Part shown: piece by piece, positions 27,533-36,858 of the stretch
How positions within the stretch are numbered: the first letter of the stretch is position 1
Layout: every line of letters begins with the position of its first letter
Origin: Cytophagia bacterium
GTDB lineage: Bacteria; Bacteroidota; Bacteroidia; Cytophagales; Spirosomataceae
NCBI GenBank assembly: GCA_004293645.1
Contig: REAB01000057.1
Coordinates: 54,677-98,793 of the forward strand
Length of the DNA: 44,117 nt
Reading direction: 5' to 3'
Translations under genes and position numbers: made by a program
Notes under the pieces: model-generated
Database searches by the model: none
What the model was told of the DNA's origin: nothing
What the model saw: only the letters and a program-made list of their open reading frames with translations

Positions 27533-28246
27533 ATGGAATTGCACAAATCTATCTACTTGCTCGCTTTATTGTTGCTCAATTTAACGGCAAATGCTCAAAC
27601 CAAGAAAAAAGATTATCTCGTTACTTTTCAAACTCCTTATGGCGATATAAAAGCCGTACTACACGACCAAACGCCGCTGCACAAGCAAAACTTTCTGGCA
27701 CTCGTTAAGCAGGGTTTTTATGATAGCTTGTTGTTTCATCGTGTCATCAATAAATTCATGATTCAAGGTGGAGACCCCAATTCCAAACGAGCCAAAAAAG
27801 GGGAGGTGCTGGGAAATGGCGGCGGCGATATGCCTCGAATTTCGGCTGAATTTCTGCCCGAACTATTTCACAAAAAAGGAGCTTTGGCGGCCGCCCGCGA
27901 CAGCAACCCCGAGAAAAAATCGTCGGCTTGCCAGTTTTACATGGTGCAGGGCGCGGTTTGGAATGATTCGAGCCTCAACGCCCAAACAGCCCGCATACCA
28001 GGCGCACGACCACCCACCGCTGTCCAACGTGATGTTTACAAAACTTTGGGTGGTTCTCCGCATTTAGATGGCAATTATACCGTTTTTGGGCAAGTAGTGA
28101 GCGGTTTGGCCATCATAGACAGCATAGCCGCCCAACCGCGCGATGCCAAAAACCGCCCGCTTAAAGACCTGCGCCTGGTGGTGTCGGCAAAGAAAATGCG
28201 CAAAAAGAAAATCAAAAAACTGTACGCTTATGACTTTGGCGGGTAG
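27533..28246 (+). CDS. Periplasmic cyclophilin-type peptidyl-prolyl isomerase
   Basis: A 237-residue protein from ATG 27533, with a signal peptide (MELHKSIYLLALLLLNLTANAQ). The cyclophilin core has FHRVINKFMIQGGDP (catalytic Arg70), ACQFYMVQG in place of the usual SSQFFI, and HLDGNYTVFGQVVSG. An insertion with GDMPRISAEFLPELFHKKGALAAAR matches the bacterial periplasmic type. The C-terminus is lysine-rich (KKMRKKKIKKLYAYDFGG). It probably helps fold exported or outer-membrane proteins. It is divergent from icd and stands alone. Confidence 0.92.
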   Translation: MELHKSIYLLALLLLNLTANAQTKKKDYLVTFQTPYGDIKAVLHDQTPLHKQNFLALVKQGFYDSLLFHRVINKFMIQGGDPNSKRAKKGEVLGNGGGDMPRISAEFLPELFHKKGALAAARDSNPEKKSSACQFYMVQGAVWNDSSLNAQTARIPGARPPTAVQRDVYKTLGGSPHLDGNYTVFGQVVSGLAIIDSIAAQPRDAKNRPLKDLRLVVSAKKMRKKKIKKLYAYDFGG

Positions 28247-28320
28247 TGTATTTGTTGATTTGAAAATAATAATGAAACTTTACGCATGATTTTACCAAAC
28301 CTTATCTTTTCAAAAATACC

Positions 28321-29226
28321 ATGCGCTTCTCATTCACAGTTTTATTTTTAAGTGTTTTTTATTTGGCAACTATGGCCCAAACTACCATTTCGCTTTGGCC
28401 TGAGGGGCAAATTCCGAACGATTTGAAAAATACCGCCGTTCAAGAAAAAATTGAAACAGGCAAAGATGGTATTCTGCGCATCAGCGACGTAAAAGAACCA
28501 AATATGGCTGTCTATGTACCTGCCAAACCCAACGGCGCGTCGGTGCTGATATGCCCAGGCGGGGGTTATTGGATTGAAGCCGCTGGCCACGAAGGTACTG
28601 ACATTGCCAAATGGTTCAACAGTTTTGGCGTAACGGCATTTGTGCTAAAATACCGCCTGCCCGACGTTAAACTGTGGAGTAATTTCCACGAAGTGCCATT
28701 GCAAGATGCGTTGCAAGCCATGACGTTGATTAGAGCCAATGCCAAAAAATATAACCTCGACCCTGCTCGCGTGGGCGTGATGGGCTTTTCGGCGGGCGGG
28801 CATTTGGCCGCCACCCTCAGCACGCGCTGGAGCGTGGGCGGGGCCGAAGCAAAGCCCAATTTTTCGATTTTGATGTACCCCGTTATTACTGCGGGCGAAA
28901 GTAAACACGCAGGTTCTTTTGAGCGGCTGCTCGGCAAAACACCCACCCCCGAAATGCTCGAGCTTTACTCAAACGAAAAACAAGTAACTGCCCAAACTCC
29001 CCCCACATTGCTCGTACACGCCACCGACGACAAAGCCGTACCCGTAGAGAATAGTATTTTGTATTACAGCGCGCTCAAAAAATTCAACATTCCAGCCTCA
29101 TTGCTGGTTTATGAAAACGGCGGGCATGGCTTTGGATTAGCCAAAGATAAAAAAGGATCGGTGCAGAATTGGCCTGGACATTGCCAACAGTGGCTCAACT
29201 CAATGGGCTACCTAAAAAGCAAATAA
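28321..29226 (+). CDS. Secreted alpha/beta hydrolase (esterase, acetyl-xylan-esterase-like)
   Basis: A 301-residue protein with a signal peptide ending TMAQ and an alpha/beta-hydrolase domain of the BD-FAE/COG0657 type. The oxyanion-hole segment is VLICPGGGYW (75-84), and the nucleophile is Ser158 in VGVMGFSAGGH. The acid is Asp236 or Asp237 in HATDDKAVP, and the base is His269 in NGGHGF. These enzymes usually remove acyl or feruloyl groups from plant polysaccharides or act on small esters; the substrate here is unknown. The start ATG lies close to the 5' edge of the open frame and the leader looks normal. A repeat block with strong hairpins follows the stop. Confidence 0.9.
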   Translation: MRFSFTVLFLSVFYLATMAQTTISLWPEGQIPNDLKNTAVQEKIETGKDGILRISDVKEPNMAVYVPAKPNGASVLICPGGGYWIEAAGHEGTDIAKWFNSFGVTAFVLKYRLPDVKLWSNFHEVPLQDALQAMTLIRANAKKYNLDPARVGVMGFSAGGHLAATLSTRWSVGGAEAKPNFSILMYPVITAGESKHAGSFERLLGKTPTPEMLELYSNEKQVTAQTPPTLLVHATDDKAVPVENSILYYSALKKFNIPASLLVYENGGHGFGLAKDKKGSVQNWPGHCQQWLNSMGYLKSK

Positions 29227-29610
29227 TCCATCAACCCCAGCCTTCAGGCTGGGGCATATCCATCAACTCCGATGGCGCGATCGTTTCGCTCGTGCCTCCT
29301 ATTTTTCGGCCTCGGGCCGTTGGGTAGATTATCAGATTCCGATGGCTTCGATGGCGCGATCGTTTCGCTCGTGCCATCTATTTTTCGGCCTCGGGCCGTT
29401 GGGTAGGTTATCAGATTCCGATAGCTTCGATGGCGCGAGTGTTTCGCTCGTGCCTCCTATTTTTCGGCCTCGGGCCGTTGGGTAGGTTATCAAGGCTGGA
29501 AGCCTGCCAATAAACTGCACGAGGCAGAGCCTCGCGCCATCATTTGTTACCAATCCCTCAACCCCCGCCTTCAGGCTGGGGATTACAAAATCAACAAACC
29601 AACCAAAATA
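29227..29610. repeat. Complex repeat block: 79-bp tandem units and hairpins
   Basis: Two full 79-bp units (29271-29349, 29350-29428) and a 64-bp partial third (29429-29492). Each contains two hairpin-prone parts, GGCGCGATCG...CGCTCGTGCC and CGGCC-TCG-GGCCG. A CCCCAGCC-TTCA-GGCTGGGG hairpin (29235-29254) opens the block and a near copy (29561-29581) closes it. A GGCTGGAAGCCTG...GAGGC/GCCTC stretch (29494-29543) matches the repeat family at 1-82. No gene is seen; the M3 peptidase promoter must lie in or near the block. Confidence 0.85.
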
Positions 29611-31722
29611 ATGAAACACAAAACCATCTTAGCCAGTATGCTTTTAAGCAGCAGCTTGGCATTTTCACAAACCAATGTACCCATTATGAGCGATAACGTA
29701 CTGTTGCAGCCCTTCAACACGCCGCACCAAACACCCCCTTACGACAAAATCAAGGTCGAAAATTTTGTGCCTGCCATCAAAGAATCCATGGCGCAGGGAC
29801 GTAAAGAAATTGACCAGATTGTGAACAATCCCGCCAAACCTACCTTTGAGAATACCATTGTAGCGCTGGAGCAGGCAGGCGACTTGTTGGGCCGCATTAG
29901 CCCTATTTTGTTTCACTTAAATAGCGCAGAAACCACGCCTGGAATTCAAAAAACAGTCAAAGAAGTGAGTCCACTTTTGACCGAATACGGCAACGATATT
30001 TCGCTCAACGAGAAACTATTTGTTCGCGTGAAGGCCGTGTATGACCAACGCGCCAAACTCAAACTTGACACCGAAGGACAAATGTTGCTCGAAAAAACGT
30101 ACAAAAACTTTGCCCGCGATGGGGCCAACCTCAGCTCCGCCGACAAAGAAAAAATGCGGGCAATGAACAAAGAACTCTCGCAACTTTCGATTGAATTTAG
30201 CGAGCATAATTTGGCCGAAACCAACGAATTTGCCCTCGAAGTAACCGACGAAAAAGACTTGGCAGGTTTACCCGATTTTGTAAAAGAAGCCGCCAAAGCC
30301 ACCGCCAAAAAAATGAACAAAACGGGTTGGGTTTTTACGTTGCAAGCACCCAGCTATGGGCCGTTTTTACAATACGCCGACAACCGTGATTTGCGCAAAC
30401 AACTTTGGATGGCTTTTAATAAACGAGGTTTTAACAACGACAAAAACGACAATCAAGCTGCTATCCAAAAAATAGTAAAACTGCGTTACGAAAAAGCCAA
30501 ACTGTTGGGTTACAAGACTTGGGCCAACTACGTATTGGAAGAACGCATGGCCGAAACCCCCGAAAAAGTACTCGAATTTGAAAACAGTTTGCTCGGCTAT
30601 GCCAAACCCGCCGCCCAGCGCGAGCTCAAAGAATTGACCGAGTATGCCAAGAAAAATGGCTTTCAAGGCGATGTATTACAACGCTGGGATTCAGGCTATT
30701 ACAGCGAAAAACTCAAGAAAGAAAAATACAGCATCAACGACGAAACCTTGAAGCCGTATTTTAAACTCGAAAACGTGTTGGACGGGCTATTTACGCTTAC
30801 CAACAAGCTCTATGGCCTCACTTTTAAGGAAAGCAAAACCATACCCGTGTGGCACCCCGACGTGAAGGCTTACGAAATATTTGACGAAAAAGGTGCGTTG
30901 TTGGCCGTTTGGTACGGCGATTATTTTCCGCGCCAGGGCAAACGCGCGGGTGCTTGGAACAATACCACGCTGTCGCAGCACTTTGAGGGTGGCAAAGATA
31001 TACGGCCTCACGTAGTCAATGTTTGTAATTTTACCAAACCAACCGACACCCAACCTTCGTTGCTGACTTTCCGCGAGGTCGAAACGCTTTTTCACGAGTT
31101 TGGCCACGCGCTGCACAGCATGTTGTCGCACGTCAAATACGAAACCGTGAGTGGTACCAGCGTATCTTGGGACTTTGTGGAGTTACCCAGTCAGTTTATG
31201 GAAAACTTCTGCACCGAGCCAGAAATCTTGAAAATGTTTGCCAAACACTACCAAACGGGCGAGGTAATTCCGAACGAATTGATTGAAAAAATAAAGGCTT
31301 CTTCCAATTTTATGTTGGCAACTGGCTTAACCCGCCAAGTTAATTTGGGTCTTACCGACATGGCTTGGCACAATGCCGCACCCACGGGTGAGTCGGTGGT
31401 GGAAGTAGAAAAAAAGATAGCCGAACAAACCGATTTGTTTCCGATAGTGCCTGGCACGGCCACAAGTACGGCGTTCCAGCACATTTTTGCGGGCGGCTAT
31501 TCGGCTGGTTATTATTCGTACATGTGGTCGTCGGTGTTGGATGCTGATGCTTTTGAGGCGTTTAAAGAAAGGGGCTTACTCAACAAAGAAGTGGCGCAGT
31601 CGTTCAGAGAAAATATTTTATCGAAAGGCGGCACCGAAAAACCAATGGTATTGTACAAGCGTTTTAGGGGTCGTGAACCCAAGCCAGATGCCATGCTCAA
31701 ACGCGATGGTTTGGTGCTTTAA
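29611..31722 (+). CDS. dcp: M3 family metallopeptidase (dipeptidyl carboxypeptidase-like)
   Basis: A 703-residue zinc peptidase of the thimet oligopeptidase/Dcp family. The N-terminal signal peptide (MKHKTILASMLLSSSLAFS) suggests a periplasmic enzyme. The zinc motif is His495-Glu496-Phe-Gly-His499 in LFHEFGHALHSMLSH, with the downstream WDFVELPSQFMENF supplying the third ligand. The C-terminal GGYSAGYYSYMWSSVLDADAFEAF is the conserved substrate-binding region. Dcp enzymes remove dipeptides from peptide C-termini and recycle short peptides. The gene starts just after the repeat block and ends at a stem-loop terminator. Confidence 0.94.
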   Translation: MKHKTILASMLLSSSLAFSQTNVPIMSDNVLLQPFNTPHQTPPYDKIKVENFVPAIKESMAQGRKEIDQIVNNPAKPTFENTIVALEQAGDLLGRISPILFHLNSAETTPGIQKTVKEVSPLLTEYGNDISLNEKLFVRVKAVYDQRAKLKLDTEGQMLLEKTYKNFARDGANLSSADKEKMRAMNKELSQLSIEFSEHNLAETNEFALEVTDEKDLAGLPDFVKEAAKATAKKMNKTGWVFTLQAPSYGPFLQYADNRDLRKQLWMAFNKRGFNNDKNDNQAAIQKIVKLRYEKAKLLGYKTWANYVLEERMAETPEKVLEFENSLLGYAKPAAQRELKELTEYAKKNGFQGDVLQRWDSGYYSEKLKKEKYSINDETLKPYFKLENVLDGLFTLTNKLYGLTFKESKTIPVWHPDVKAYEIFDEKGALLAVWYGDYFPRQGKRAGAWNNTTLSQHFEGGKDIRPHVVNVCNFTKPTDTQPSLLTFREVETLFHEFGHALHSMLSHVKYETVSGTSVSWDFVELPSQFMENFCTEPEILKMFAKHYQTGEVIPNELIEKIKASSNFMLATGLTRQVNLGLTDMAWHNAAPTGESVVEVEKKIAEQTDLFPIVPGTATSTAFQHIFAGGYSAGYYSYMWSSVLDADAFEAFKERGLLNKEVAQSFRENILSKGGTEKPMVLYKRFRGREPKPDAMLKRDGLVL

Positions 31723-31740
31723 AAGCATTCCTTTTTTACC

Positions 31741-31781
31741 AACAGCGGCCTTCCCTTTTGGGAGTGCCGCTGTTGTTTTTT
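31741..31781 (+). terminator. Terminator after the M3 peptidase
   Basis: Stem AACAGCGGC (31741-31749) / GCCGCTGTT (31766-31774) with an internal CTTCCC/GGGAGT stem, followed by GTTTTTT. Confidence 0.85.
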
Positions 31782-31850
31782 GGCGTGCCTGTAAAATAGA
31801 CACCGCAAATTCCTTCCTTTTTTTTACCTTTGTTCCTTAGAAACACGTTT

Positions 31851-33392
31851 ATGACCGAACAAATCCTGATTCTCGATTTCGGTTCGCAATATACCCAACT
31901 CATCGCCCGCCGCGTCCGCGAACTGAATGTTTACTGCGAAATCCACCCTTACAACAAAATTCCTGCCATTACGCCCGCCATCAAAGGCGTTATCTTATCG
32001 GGTAGTCCCTGCTCTGTGCGCGACGCTGACTCGCCGCGCATTGACTTCGATTTGTTCCGCCAAAAATTGCCTCTTTTGGGCGTTTGTTACGGCGCACAAC
32101 TCATGGCGCATGAGCTGGGAGGCGAAGTAAACGCTTCCAAACACCGTGAATACGGAAGAGCAAAATTGTCTATTAAAGCTCCCATCGGGGGTTTGGGGGC
32201 TACTTTATTCGACGGCATCTCGCCCGAAACGCAAGTCTGGATGAGCCACGGCGACACCATTACGCGCATTCCCGATTCGTTTGAAATAATTGGCTCTACC
32301 GATTCGGTCAAAGTGGCCGCTTTTCACATCAAAGGCGAGCAAACCTACGGCATTCAGTTTCACCCCGAAGTAACCCACTCGACCGAAGGCAAAACCCTGT
32401 TGCAAAACTTTGTGGTGGACACCTGCGGTTGCTCCCAAAACTGGACTTCGGAGTCGTTTGTGGACAGTACCGTGCGCGAACTGAAACAAAAGCTGGGCAA
32501 TGATAAAGTCGTGATGGCGTTGTCGGGTGGGGTAGATTCGACGGTGGCGGCCACGTTGGTACACCGCGCCGTTGGCCAAAATCTGTACTGTATTTTTGTA
32601 GATAACGGCCTGTTGCGCAAAGATGAGTTTGAGGCCGTGCTTCATTCTTACCAAGATATGGGTTTGAATATCAAAGGAATAGATGCCAAAGCGCACTTCT
32701 ATACTGCACTGGCAGGACTCACCGACCCCGAAGCCAAACGCAAGGCCATTGGCAAAGGTTTTATTGATATTTTTGACCAAGAAGCCCACCTCATTGAAGA
32801 TGTAAAATGGCTTGGGCAAGGCACTATTTATCCCGATATTATTGAGTCGGTTTCGGTAAAAGGACCTTCGGCCACCATCAAGTCGCACCATAACGTGGGT
32901 GGCCTGCCCGATTTTATGAAACTTAAAATTGTGGAGCCCCTCAACACCCTTTTCAAAGATGAAGTACGGGCCGTGGGGCGGGCGTTGGGCATTACGCCCA
33001 GTATTTTACAGCGCCACCCGTTTCCTGGCCCTGGCTTGGCTATTCGGATTTTGGGCGATATTACCCCCGACAAAGTGGCCATTTTGCAGGAAGTAGATGC
33101 CATTTTTATCAATAGCCTAAAAACCAAAGGACTTTACGACCAAGTATGGCAAGCAGGTGCCATGTTGCTGCCCGTGCAAAGTGTAGGCGTAATGGGCGAC
33201 GAGCGCACCTACGAGCGCGTGGTGGCACTGCGAGCCGTAACATCGGTGGACGGCATGACCGCCGACTGGGCACATTTACCCTACGATTTTTTGGCCGATG
33301 TATCAAACGAAATTATCAACAAAGTAAAGGGCGTGAATCGAGTAGTTTACGATATTTCATCCAAACCGCCCGCTACCATTGAGTGGGAATAA
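31851..33392 (+). CDS. guaA: GMP synthase (glutamine-hydrolysing)
   Basis: A 513-residue enzyme that converts XMP to GMP with glutamine as ammonia donor. The start is ATG 31851 ([21 protein letters not shown]); seven extra residues upstream are not family-like. The class I amidotransferase domain has the nucleophile Cys79 ([11 protein letters not shown]) and His171/Glu173 (FHPEVTHS). The ATP-pyrophosphatase domain has SGGVDST at 225-231, and the dimerisation domain contains [11 protein letters not shown] and ends PPATIEWE, the canonical GuaA end. Cytoplasmic purine biosynthesis. It is flanked by the M3 peptidase terminator upstream and an imperfect inverted repeat downstream. Confidence 0.97.
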   Translation: MTEQILILDFGSQYTQLIARRVRELNVYCEIHPYNKIPAITPAIKGVILSGSPCSVRDADSPRIDFDLFRQKLPLLGVCYGAQLMAHELGGEVNASKHREYGRAKLSIKAPIGGLGATLFDGISPETQVWMSHGDTITRIPDSFEIIGSTDSVKVAAFHIKGEQTYGIQFHPEVTHSTEGKTLLQNFVVDTCGCSQNWTSESFVDSTVRELKQKLGNDKVVMALSGGVDSTVAATLVHRAVGQNLYCIFVDNGLLRKDEFEAVLHSYQDMGLNIKGIDAKAHFYTALAGLTDPEAKRKAIGKGFIDIFDQEAHLIEDVKWLGQGTIYPDIIESVSVKGPSATIKSHHNVGGLPDFMKLKIVEPLNTLFKDEVRAVGRALGITPSILQRHPFPGPGLAIRILGDITPDKVAILQEVDAIFINSLKTKGLYDQVWQAGAMLLPVQSVGVMGDERTYERVVALRAVTSVDGMTADWAHLPYDFLADVSNEIINKVKGVNRVVYDISSKPPATIEWE

Positions 33393-33403
33393 CCGTGTAA
33401 ATG

Positions 33404-33485
33404 TAGGATATGTGATGTATGATATGTGGCGTGTGCAAAACTTTGCAGATGCTACACCATACATCATACATCATACACCATATAT
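33404..33485. repeat. Imperfect inverted repeat downstream of guaA
   Basis: The left arm (TATGTGATGTATGATATGTG) and right arm (CACCATACATCATACATC and following CATACACCATA) are imperfect complements around AAAACTTTGCAG. It is built from ATGTATG/CATACAT units and could act as a transcript hairpin. Confidence 0.6.
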
Positions 33486-33493
33486 AAAAAAAG

Positions 33494-34909
33494 ATGCTAA
33501 GTTTCTTTAGAGTAAACGCGGTTTATCAGTTGATTAGCTTGTTGGTGCTGTTGGCGCTGATGCGGCTGCCGCTTTTATTTCAGCCGCTACCTTTGCTCAT
33601 TCCAGAGTTGCAATGGATGCTGGTAGGCGAAAAAATGGGGCAGGGTTTTATGCTTTACCGCGACGTTTGGGACAGCCTCAGCCCACTTTCTGCCCTCGTT
33701 TACTGGGGCATTGATTCGCTTTTTGGGCGTTCGCAGCTTGCCTATCAAATTATAGCGGGAGTTCTGACGTTGCTTCAAGCGTTTTATTTCAACTACGTGT
33801 CTGGTCAACGTCAGCTATTTACTGAGCGCAACTATGTGCCAGGTATGCTGTATTTGGTTTTTATGAATCTATCGTTCGATTACAGCACTTTGTCGCCCGT
33901 GCTGATGGCCAATACGTTTTTGTTGGTTGCTTTTGGTACGCTCATCAAACAAATGCAGCGCGAAGGTGCCACCAATGAGGTGTTTGAAGTGGGTTTTTAT
34001 TTGAGCATTGCTACGCTTTTTTACTTACCCGTTTTTGTATTCATATTTTGGATTTTTCTGTCTTTGTTGCTGTATTCGGGGGCAAATTTTAGACAACATA
34101 CGCTCGCTTTTTTTGGGTTTATTTTTCCTATTTCATTCACGTTGCTGCTATTCTTTTTCCGAGATTCGCTCGACGACCTCAACCGCAATCTGCTCATTTC
34201 GGCTATTCAGGTGCGGCAATACAACCTCAACGATTTTCAAGCGGTGCTGGTGTCGCTTTTTTTACCTTCTTTGTTTGGGGTGTTGGGCTTTTTTAGAATG
34301 GTTGCGTACGGGCGTTTTGTCAATTATCAAACCCGCGTGCAGCAAATTATGCTGTTGTGGATTTTGACGGGCGCGCTTTCGGTGGTGCTGATGCCTTATT
34401 TAGCACCCATGCAGTTTGTTATTTTTGTGCCACCTATTGTATTTTTTACGACCAATTTTTTCTTGTTGTTCCGCAAACGCTGGCTCGCCGAAATCATCCT
34501 TTTGATGCTTGTAGGCGGTATTTTGTTGGTACAATACCAAGGCGTTGTCAATATTGTTCCCAACTGGAATGTACTACAACTCAACAACCTCCGCACCAAA
34601 TCGGCTTCGTTGCCTGCGGTTATTCAAAAACAAAAAATATTAGTAGTAGGCCAAGACCAGGGCGAATACCGCGACAATTTTCCCGCTACGGCCTATCTCA
34701 ATTGGAATTTGGCTCGCTACGACTTAGAAAATGTAAACAACTACGCCAGTGTCATTAGCGTGTTCGACAATTTTACGGCCGACCCACCCACTTATGTCAT
34801 TGATAAGGCGCACCTAATGCCCAAAATCTTTGCTCGACTACCCGAATTGGCAAAAAAATACCAGCCTACGCAGTGGAAAAATATCTATGAATTGAAGAAA
34901 AAGAAATGA
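33494..34909 (+). CDS. Polytopic inner-membrane protein (DUF6427-like)
   Basis: A 471-residue hydrophobic protein with about eleven predicted membrane segments over the first 370 residues (for example LISLLVLLALMRLPLLFQ, IATLFYLPVFVFIFWIFLSL). A soluble C-terminal part has QKILVVGQDQGEYRDNFPATAYLNW. The layout, and the QWMLVGEKMGQGFMLYRDVWDSLSP loop after the first helix, recall glycosyltransferase-like membrane families. I believe it belongs to the uncharacterised Bacteroidota family DUF6427, but no catalytic motif is certain. The last eleven codons are duplicated 137 bp downstream beyond a palindromic repeat, so the present C-terminus KKKK followed by stop may be a recent re-ending. Confidence 0.7.
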   Translation: MLSFFRVNAVYQLISLLVLLALMRLPLLFQPLPLLIPELQWMLVGEKMGQGFMLYRDVWDSLSPLSALVYWGIDSLFGRSQLAYQIIAGVLTLLQAFYFNYVSGQRQLFTERNYVPGMLYLVFMNLSFDYSTLSPVLMANTFLLVAFGTLIKQMQREGATNEVFEVGFYLSIATLFYLPVFVFIFWIFLSLLLYSGANFRQHTLAFFGFIFPISFTLLLFFFRDSLDDLNRNLLISAIQVRQYNLNDFQAVLVSLFLPSLFGVLGFFRMVAYGRFVNYQTRVQQIMLLWILTGALSVVLMPYLAPMQFVIFVPPIVFFTTNFFLLFRKRWLAEIILLMLVGGILLVQYQGVVNIVPNWNVLQLNNLRTKSASLPAVIQKQKILVVGQDQGEYRDNFPATAYLNWNLARYDLENVNNYASVISVFDNFTADPPTYVIDKAHLMPKIFARLPELAKKYQPTQWKNIYELKKKK

Positions 34910-35040
34910 ATTGCTAAAAAGCGTTATAACTAATAAGGGTTTACGCAGGTTGCCTATGCGGGACGCATACGGGACGCAGGTTGCCTGTGCGGACACAGGC
35001 AACGGCAAGGTGGAAAAATATCTATGAATTAAAGAAAAAG
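34873..35040 (+). repeat. 31-bp gene-end duplication flanking a palindromic repeat
   Basis: 34873-34903 and 35010-35040 are identical at 30 of 31 positions (both begin GTGGAAAAATATC). The second copy retains the codons for WKNIYELKKK plus a TAA stop. Between them lies a repeat with the 10-bp stem GTTGCCTGTG / CACAGGCAAC (34980-35003) and a related GTTGCCTATGCGGGACGCAT element. A similar CCTGTG/CACAGG hairpin occurs at 8851-8866. Confidence 0.85.
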
Positions 35041-35078
35041 TAAGTGTTTATTGTACCCAAGACCAAATACTCAAGACC

Positions 35079-35366
35079 ATGCTATTTGTAATTCACGCCT
35101 ACGATTATACCGACCCGCAAGCCCTCGACCGCCGCATGGCCGCTCGACCCGACCACTTGCAAGGGGCGCAAGAACTGAAAACCGCTGGGCATTTTGTAGT
35201 GGGCGGGGCGTTGTTAAGTCCAGACAATCAGATGATTGGCTCTATGATGCTGGTCGAGTTTGAAGACGAGGCGCAAATGCGCCAGTGGCTCGACAACGAC
35301 CCCTACGTAACGGGTAAAGTTTGGGAGAAAATAAACGTTAATCCTTTTCGGAAGGCCAACGTTTAG
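35079..35366 (+). CDS. YciI family protein
   Basis: A 95-residue single-domain protein of the YciI/ferredoxin-like alpha-beta dimer family: MLFVIHAYDYTD, then the RMAARPDHLQGAQELKTAGHFVVGGALL block, then the acidic FEDEAQMRQWLDNDPYV and the C-terminal KINVNPFRKANV. The conserved His and Asp near the N-terminus are in place. YciI proteins act as small hydrolase- or dehydrochlorinase-like enzymes, but most have no known substrate. It is a single gene between the gene-end duplication and a perfect palindromic terminator. Confidence 0.9.
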   Translation: MLFVIHAYDYTDPQALDRRMAARPDHLQGAQELKTAGHFVVGGALLSPDNQMIGSMMLVEFEDEAQMRQWLDNDPYVTGKVWEKINVNPFRKANV

Positions 35367-35376
35367 AAGCACAAAA

Positions 35377-35402
35377 AGGCGTTGTAAATATTTACAACGC
35401 CT
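35377..35402. terminator. Perfect 26-bp palindrome between yciI-like gene and rpsU
   Basis: AGGCGTTGTAAAT and its exact complement, 35377-35402, with A-run on the left and only short T-run on the right. It probably terminates the convergent YciI-like and rpsU transcripts. Confidence 0.75.
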
Positions 35403-35439
35403 CAAAATATGTAACACCTCAGTTTAGAAATGCTGAATG

Positions 35440-35634
35440 CTAATTAGCTTCGTTTTCTTGCATTTTCTGACGGTAGGTTGCCCGAATCATTTCTTGGCGA
35501 CGTCTTACCGAAGGCTTGTGAAAAGCCGAGCGCGAACGCAAAGATTTCAATACTTGGGTTTTTTCAAACTTCTTCTTAAAGCGTTTGAGTGCCTTGTCAA
35601 TTGTTTCGTTGTCTTTAATTTGTACGATAAGCAT
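35440..35634 (-). CDS. rpsU: 30S ribosomal protein S21
   Basis: A 64-residue basic protein from ATG 35634 (MLIVQIKDNETIDKALKRF); the frame continues upstream but the extra residues are not part of the family. It carries the S21 pattern of an N-terminal strand, then a long arginine/lysine-rich helix (KKFEKTQVLKSLRSRSAFHKPSVRRR). S21 sits on the 30S platform near the anti-Shine-Dalgarno end of 16S rRNA. It is preceded by a strong promoter on the minus strand. Confidence 0.96.
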   Translation of the reverse strand: MLIVQIKDNETIDKALKRFKKKFEKTQVLKSLRSRSAFHKPSVRRRQEMIRATYRQKMQENEAN

Positions 35635-35670
35635 ATAGCAATGATTTTTCTTTTTTTTACAAATGGACTG

Positions 35671-35700
35671 CAAAGGTAATACTTACAATTACAAAATCAA
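35671..35700 (-). promoter_or_regulatory. rpsU promoter
   Basis: Read on the minus strand: TTG (35700-35698), 19-bp spacer, TACCTTTG (35678-35671). This is a full match to the Bacteroidota consensus and gives a leader of roughly 30 nt before the rpsU ATG. Confidence 0.7.
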
Positions 35701-35914
35701 TAGTTTGCAATTGATGATTTTTGATTTAGGGTTTTTATTTTGTGGTTTGTGGTTTTCAATATGGGGTTAATTGTTTGTTTATCAATGTTTTACTGAATAA
35801 ATTCTGATGCTGACAAATCACAAAACTACCGCTTTATATCTCTATTATTCGTTTTTATTTCTTGGTTAGCGATGTTACGCTGGCTTCATAAACTTCCAAT
35901 CTGTTACTCATTTT

Positions 35915-36850
35915 ATGCGTTTTGCCGTTGTTGATTTAGGAACTAACACTTTTCATTTGCTCATTGTGGAGGTTATTTTGGAGCAAGTCCACGTTCTTTT
36001 TAAGGCGCATTTGCCCGCCAAAATTGGCAAGGCAGGTATCAATGAGGGCATTATAGCCCCCGATGCCGTGGAGCGCGCCGTGGCCATATTAACACAATAC
36101 CGCCAGCAAATAGAGCAATATCAAGTGGCCCCGCAACACGTAAAGACCATTGGCACAAGTGCCATCAGAAACGCCAGTAACCAAGCTGCGTTTTGCGACA
36201 CTATTTTTGAGCAAACGGGCTTTGTAATAGAGGTCATTTCGGGCGAGCGAGAGGCCGAGTTGATTTATGGCGGGGTGCAGCAAGCGTTGGATTTGGGGCA
36301 AGCGCCGTCGTTGATTATGGACATTGGCGGGGGTAGCGTGGAGTTTATTATTGCCAACGCCGAGCGCATTTTTTGGAAGCAAAGTTTTGAAATAGGCGGG
36401 CAGCGGCTCATAGAAAAATTTATGACCACCGACCCCATTTCGCCGCAAGCAGTAGCCCGCATGAACGCTTATTTTTGCGAGCAACTGCTGCCGTTGCACA
36501 ACGCCGTTCACCAGTACGCGCCTCAAACGCTGGTGGGGTCGTCGGGGGCGTTTGATACGCTCATAGACATTGATTTTATGCACCGCTTGGGCCAGTTGCC
36601 GCCATCCACCCAAACGGGTTTTGAGTTAGATTTGACCGAATTTCAACGGCAGTACCAGGTGCTTATCTCGCGCAATCGCGCCGAACGAATGGCCGTTGCG
36701 GGTATGATTGAACTGCGCGTGGAGATGATTGTGGTAGGTGTTGTATTGATCAACTACGTACTCCAATCGTTTGATATACAGCAATTTCGCTGCTCTACTT
36801 ATGCCCTCAAAGAAGGCATTTTAAACTGGGTTTTAAAAAGTTTACCGTAA
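35915..36850 (+). CDS. Ppx/GppA family phosphatase
   Basis: A 311-residue protein of the sugar kinase/Hsp70 ATPase superfamily. The first phosphate loop is VDLGTNTFHLLIVEV (residues 6-20), the central motifs are GTSAIRNASN and ISGEREAELIYGG, and the second loop is LIMDIGGGSVEFI (about 137-149). GSSGAFDTL lies near residue 210. The family hydrolyses polyphosphate or pppGpp; the short form of about 300 residues lacks the C-terminal HD-like domain, so which substrate is used cannot be told. Cytoplasmic. A hairpin terminator follows. Confidence 0.92.
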   Translation: MRFAVVDLGTNTFHLLIVEVILEQVHVLFKAHLPAKIGKAGINEGIIAPDAVERAVAILTQYRQQIEQYQVAPQHVKTIGTSAIRNASNQAAFCDTIFEQTGFVIEVISGEREAELIYGGVQQALDLGQAPSLIMDIGGGSVEFIIANAERIFWKQSFEIGGQRLIEKFMTTDPISPQAVARMNAYFCEQLLPLHNAVHQYAPQTLVGSSGAFDTLIDIDFMHRLGQLPPSTQTGFELDLTEFQRQYQVLISRNRAERMAVAGMIELRVEMIVVGVVLINYVLQSFDIQQFRCSTYALKEGILNWVLKSLP

Positions 36851-36858
36851 CGAAAATG

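Noticed and set aside
35437..35679. An 80-codon plus-strand frame over rpsU
   Set aside because: The minus strand encodes a canonical ribosomal protein S21 with a consensus promoter; the plus frame is its shadow.
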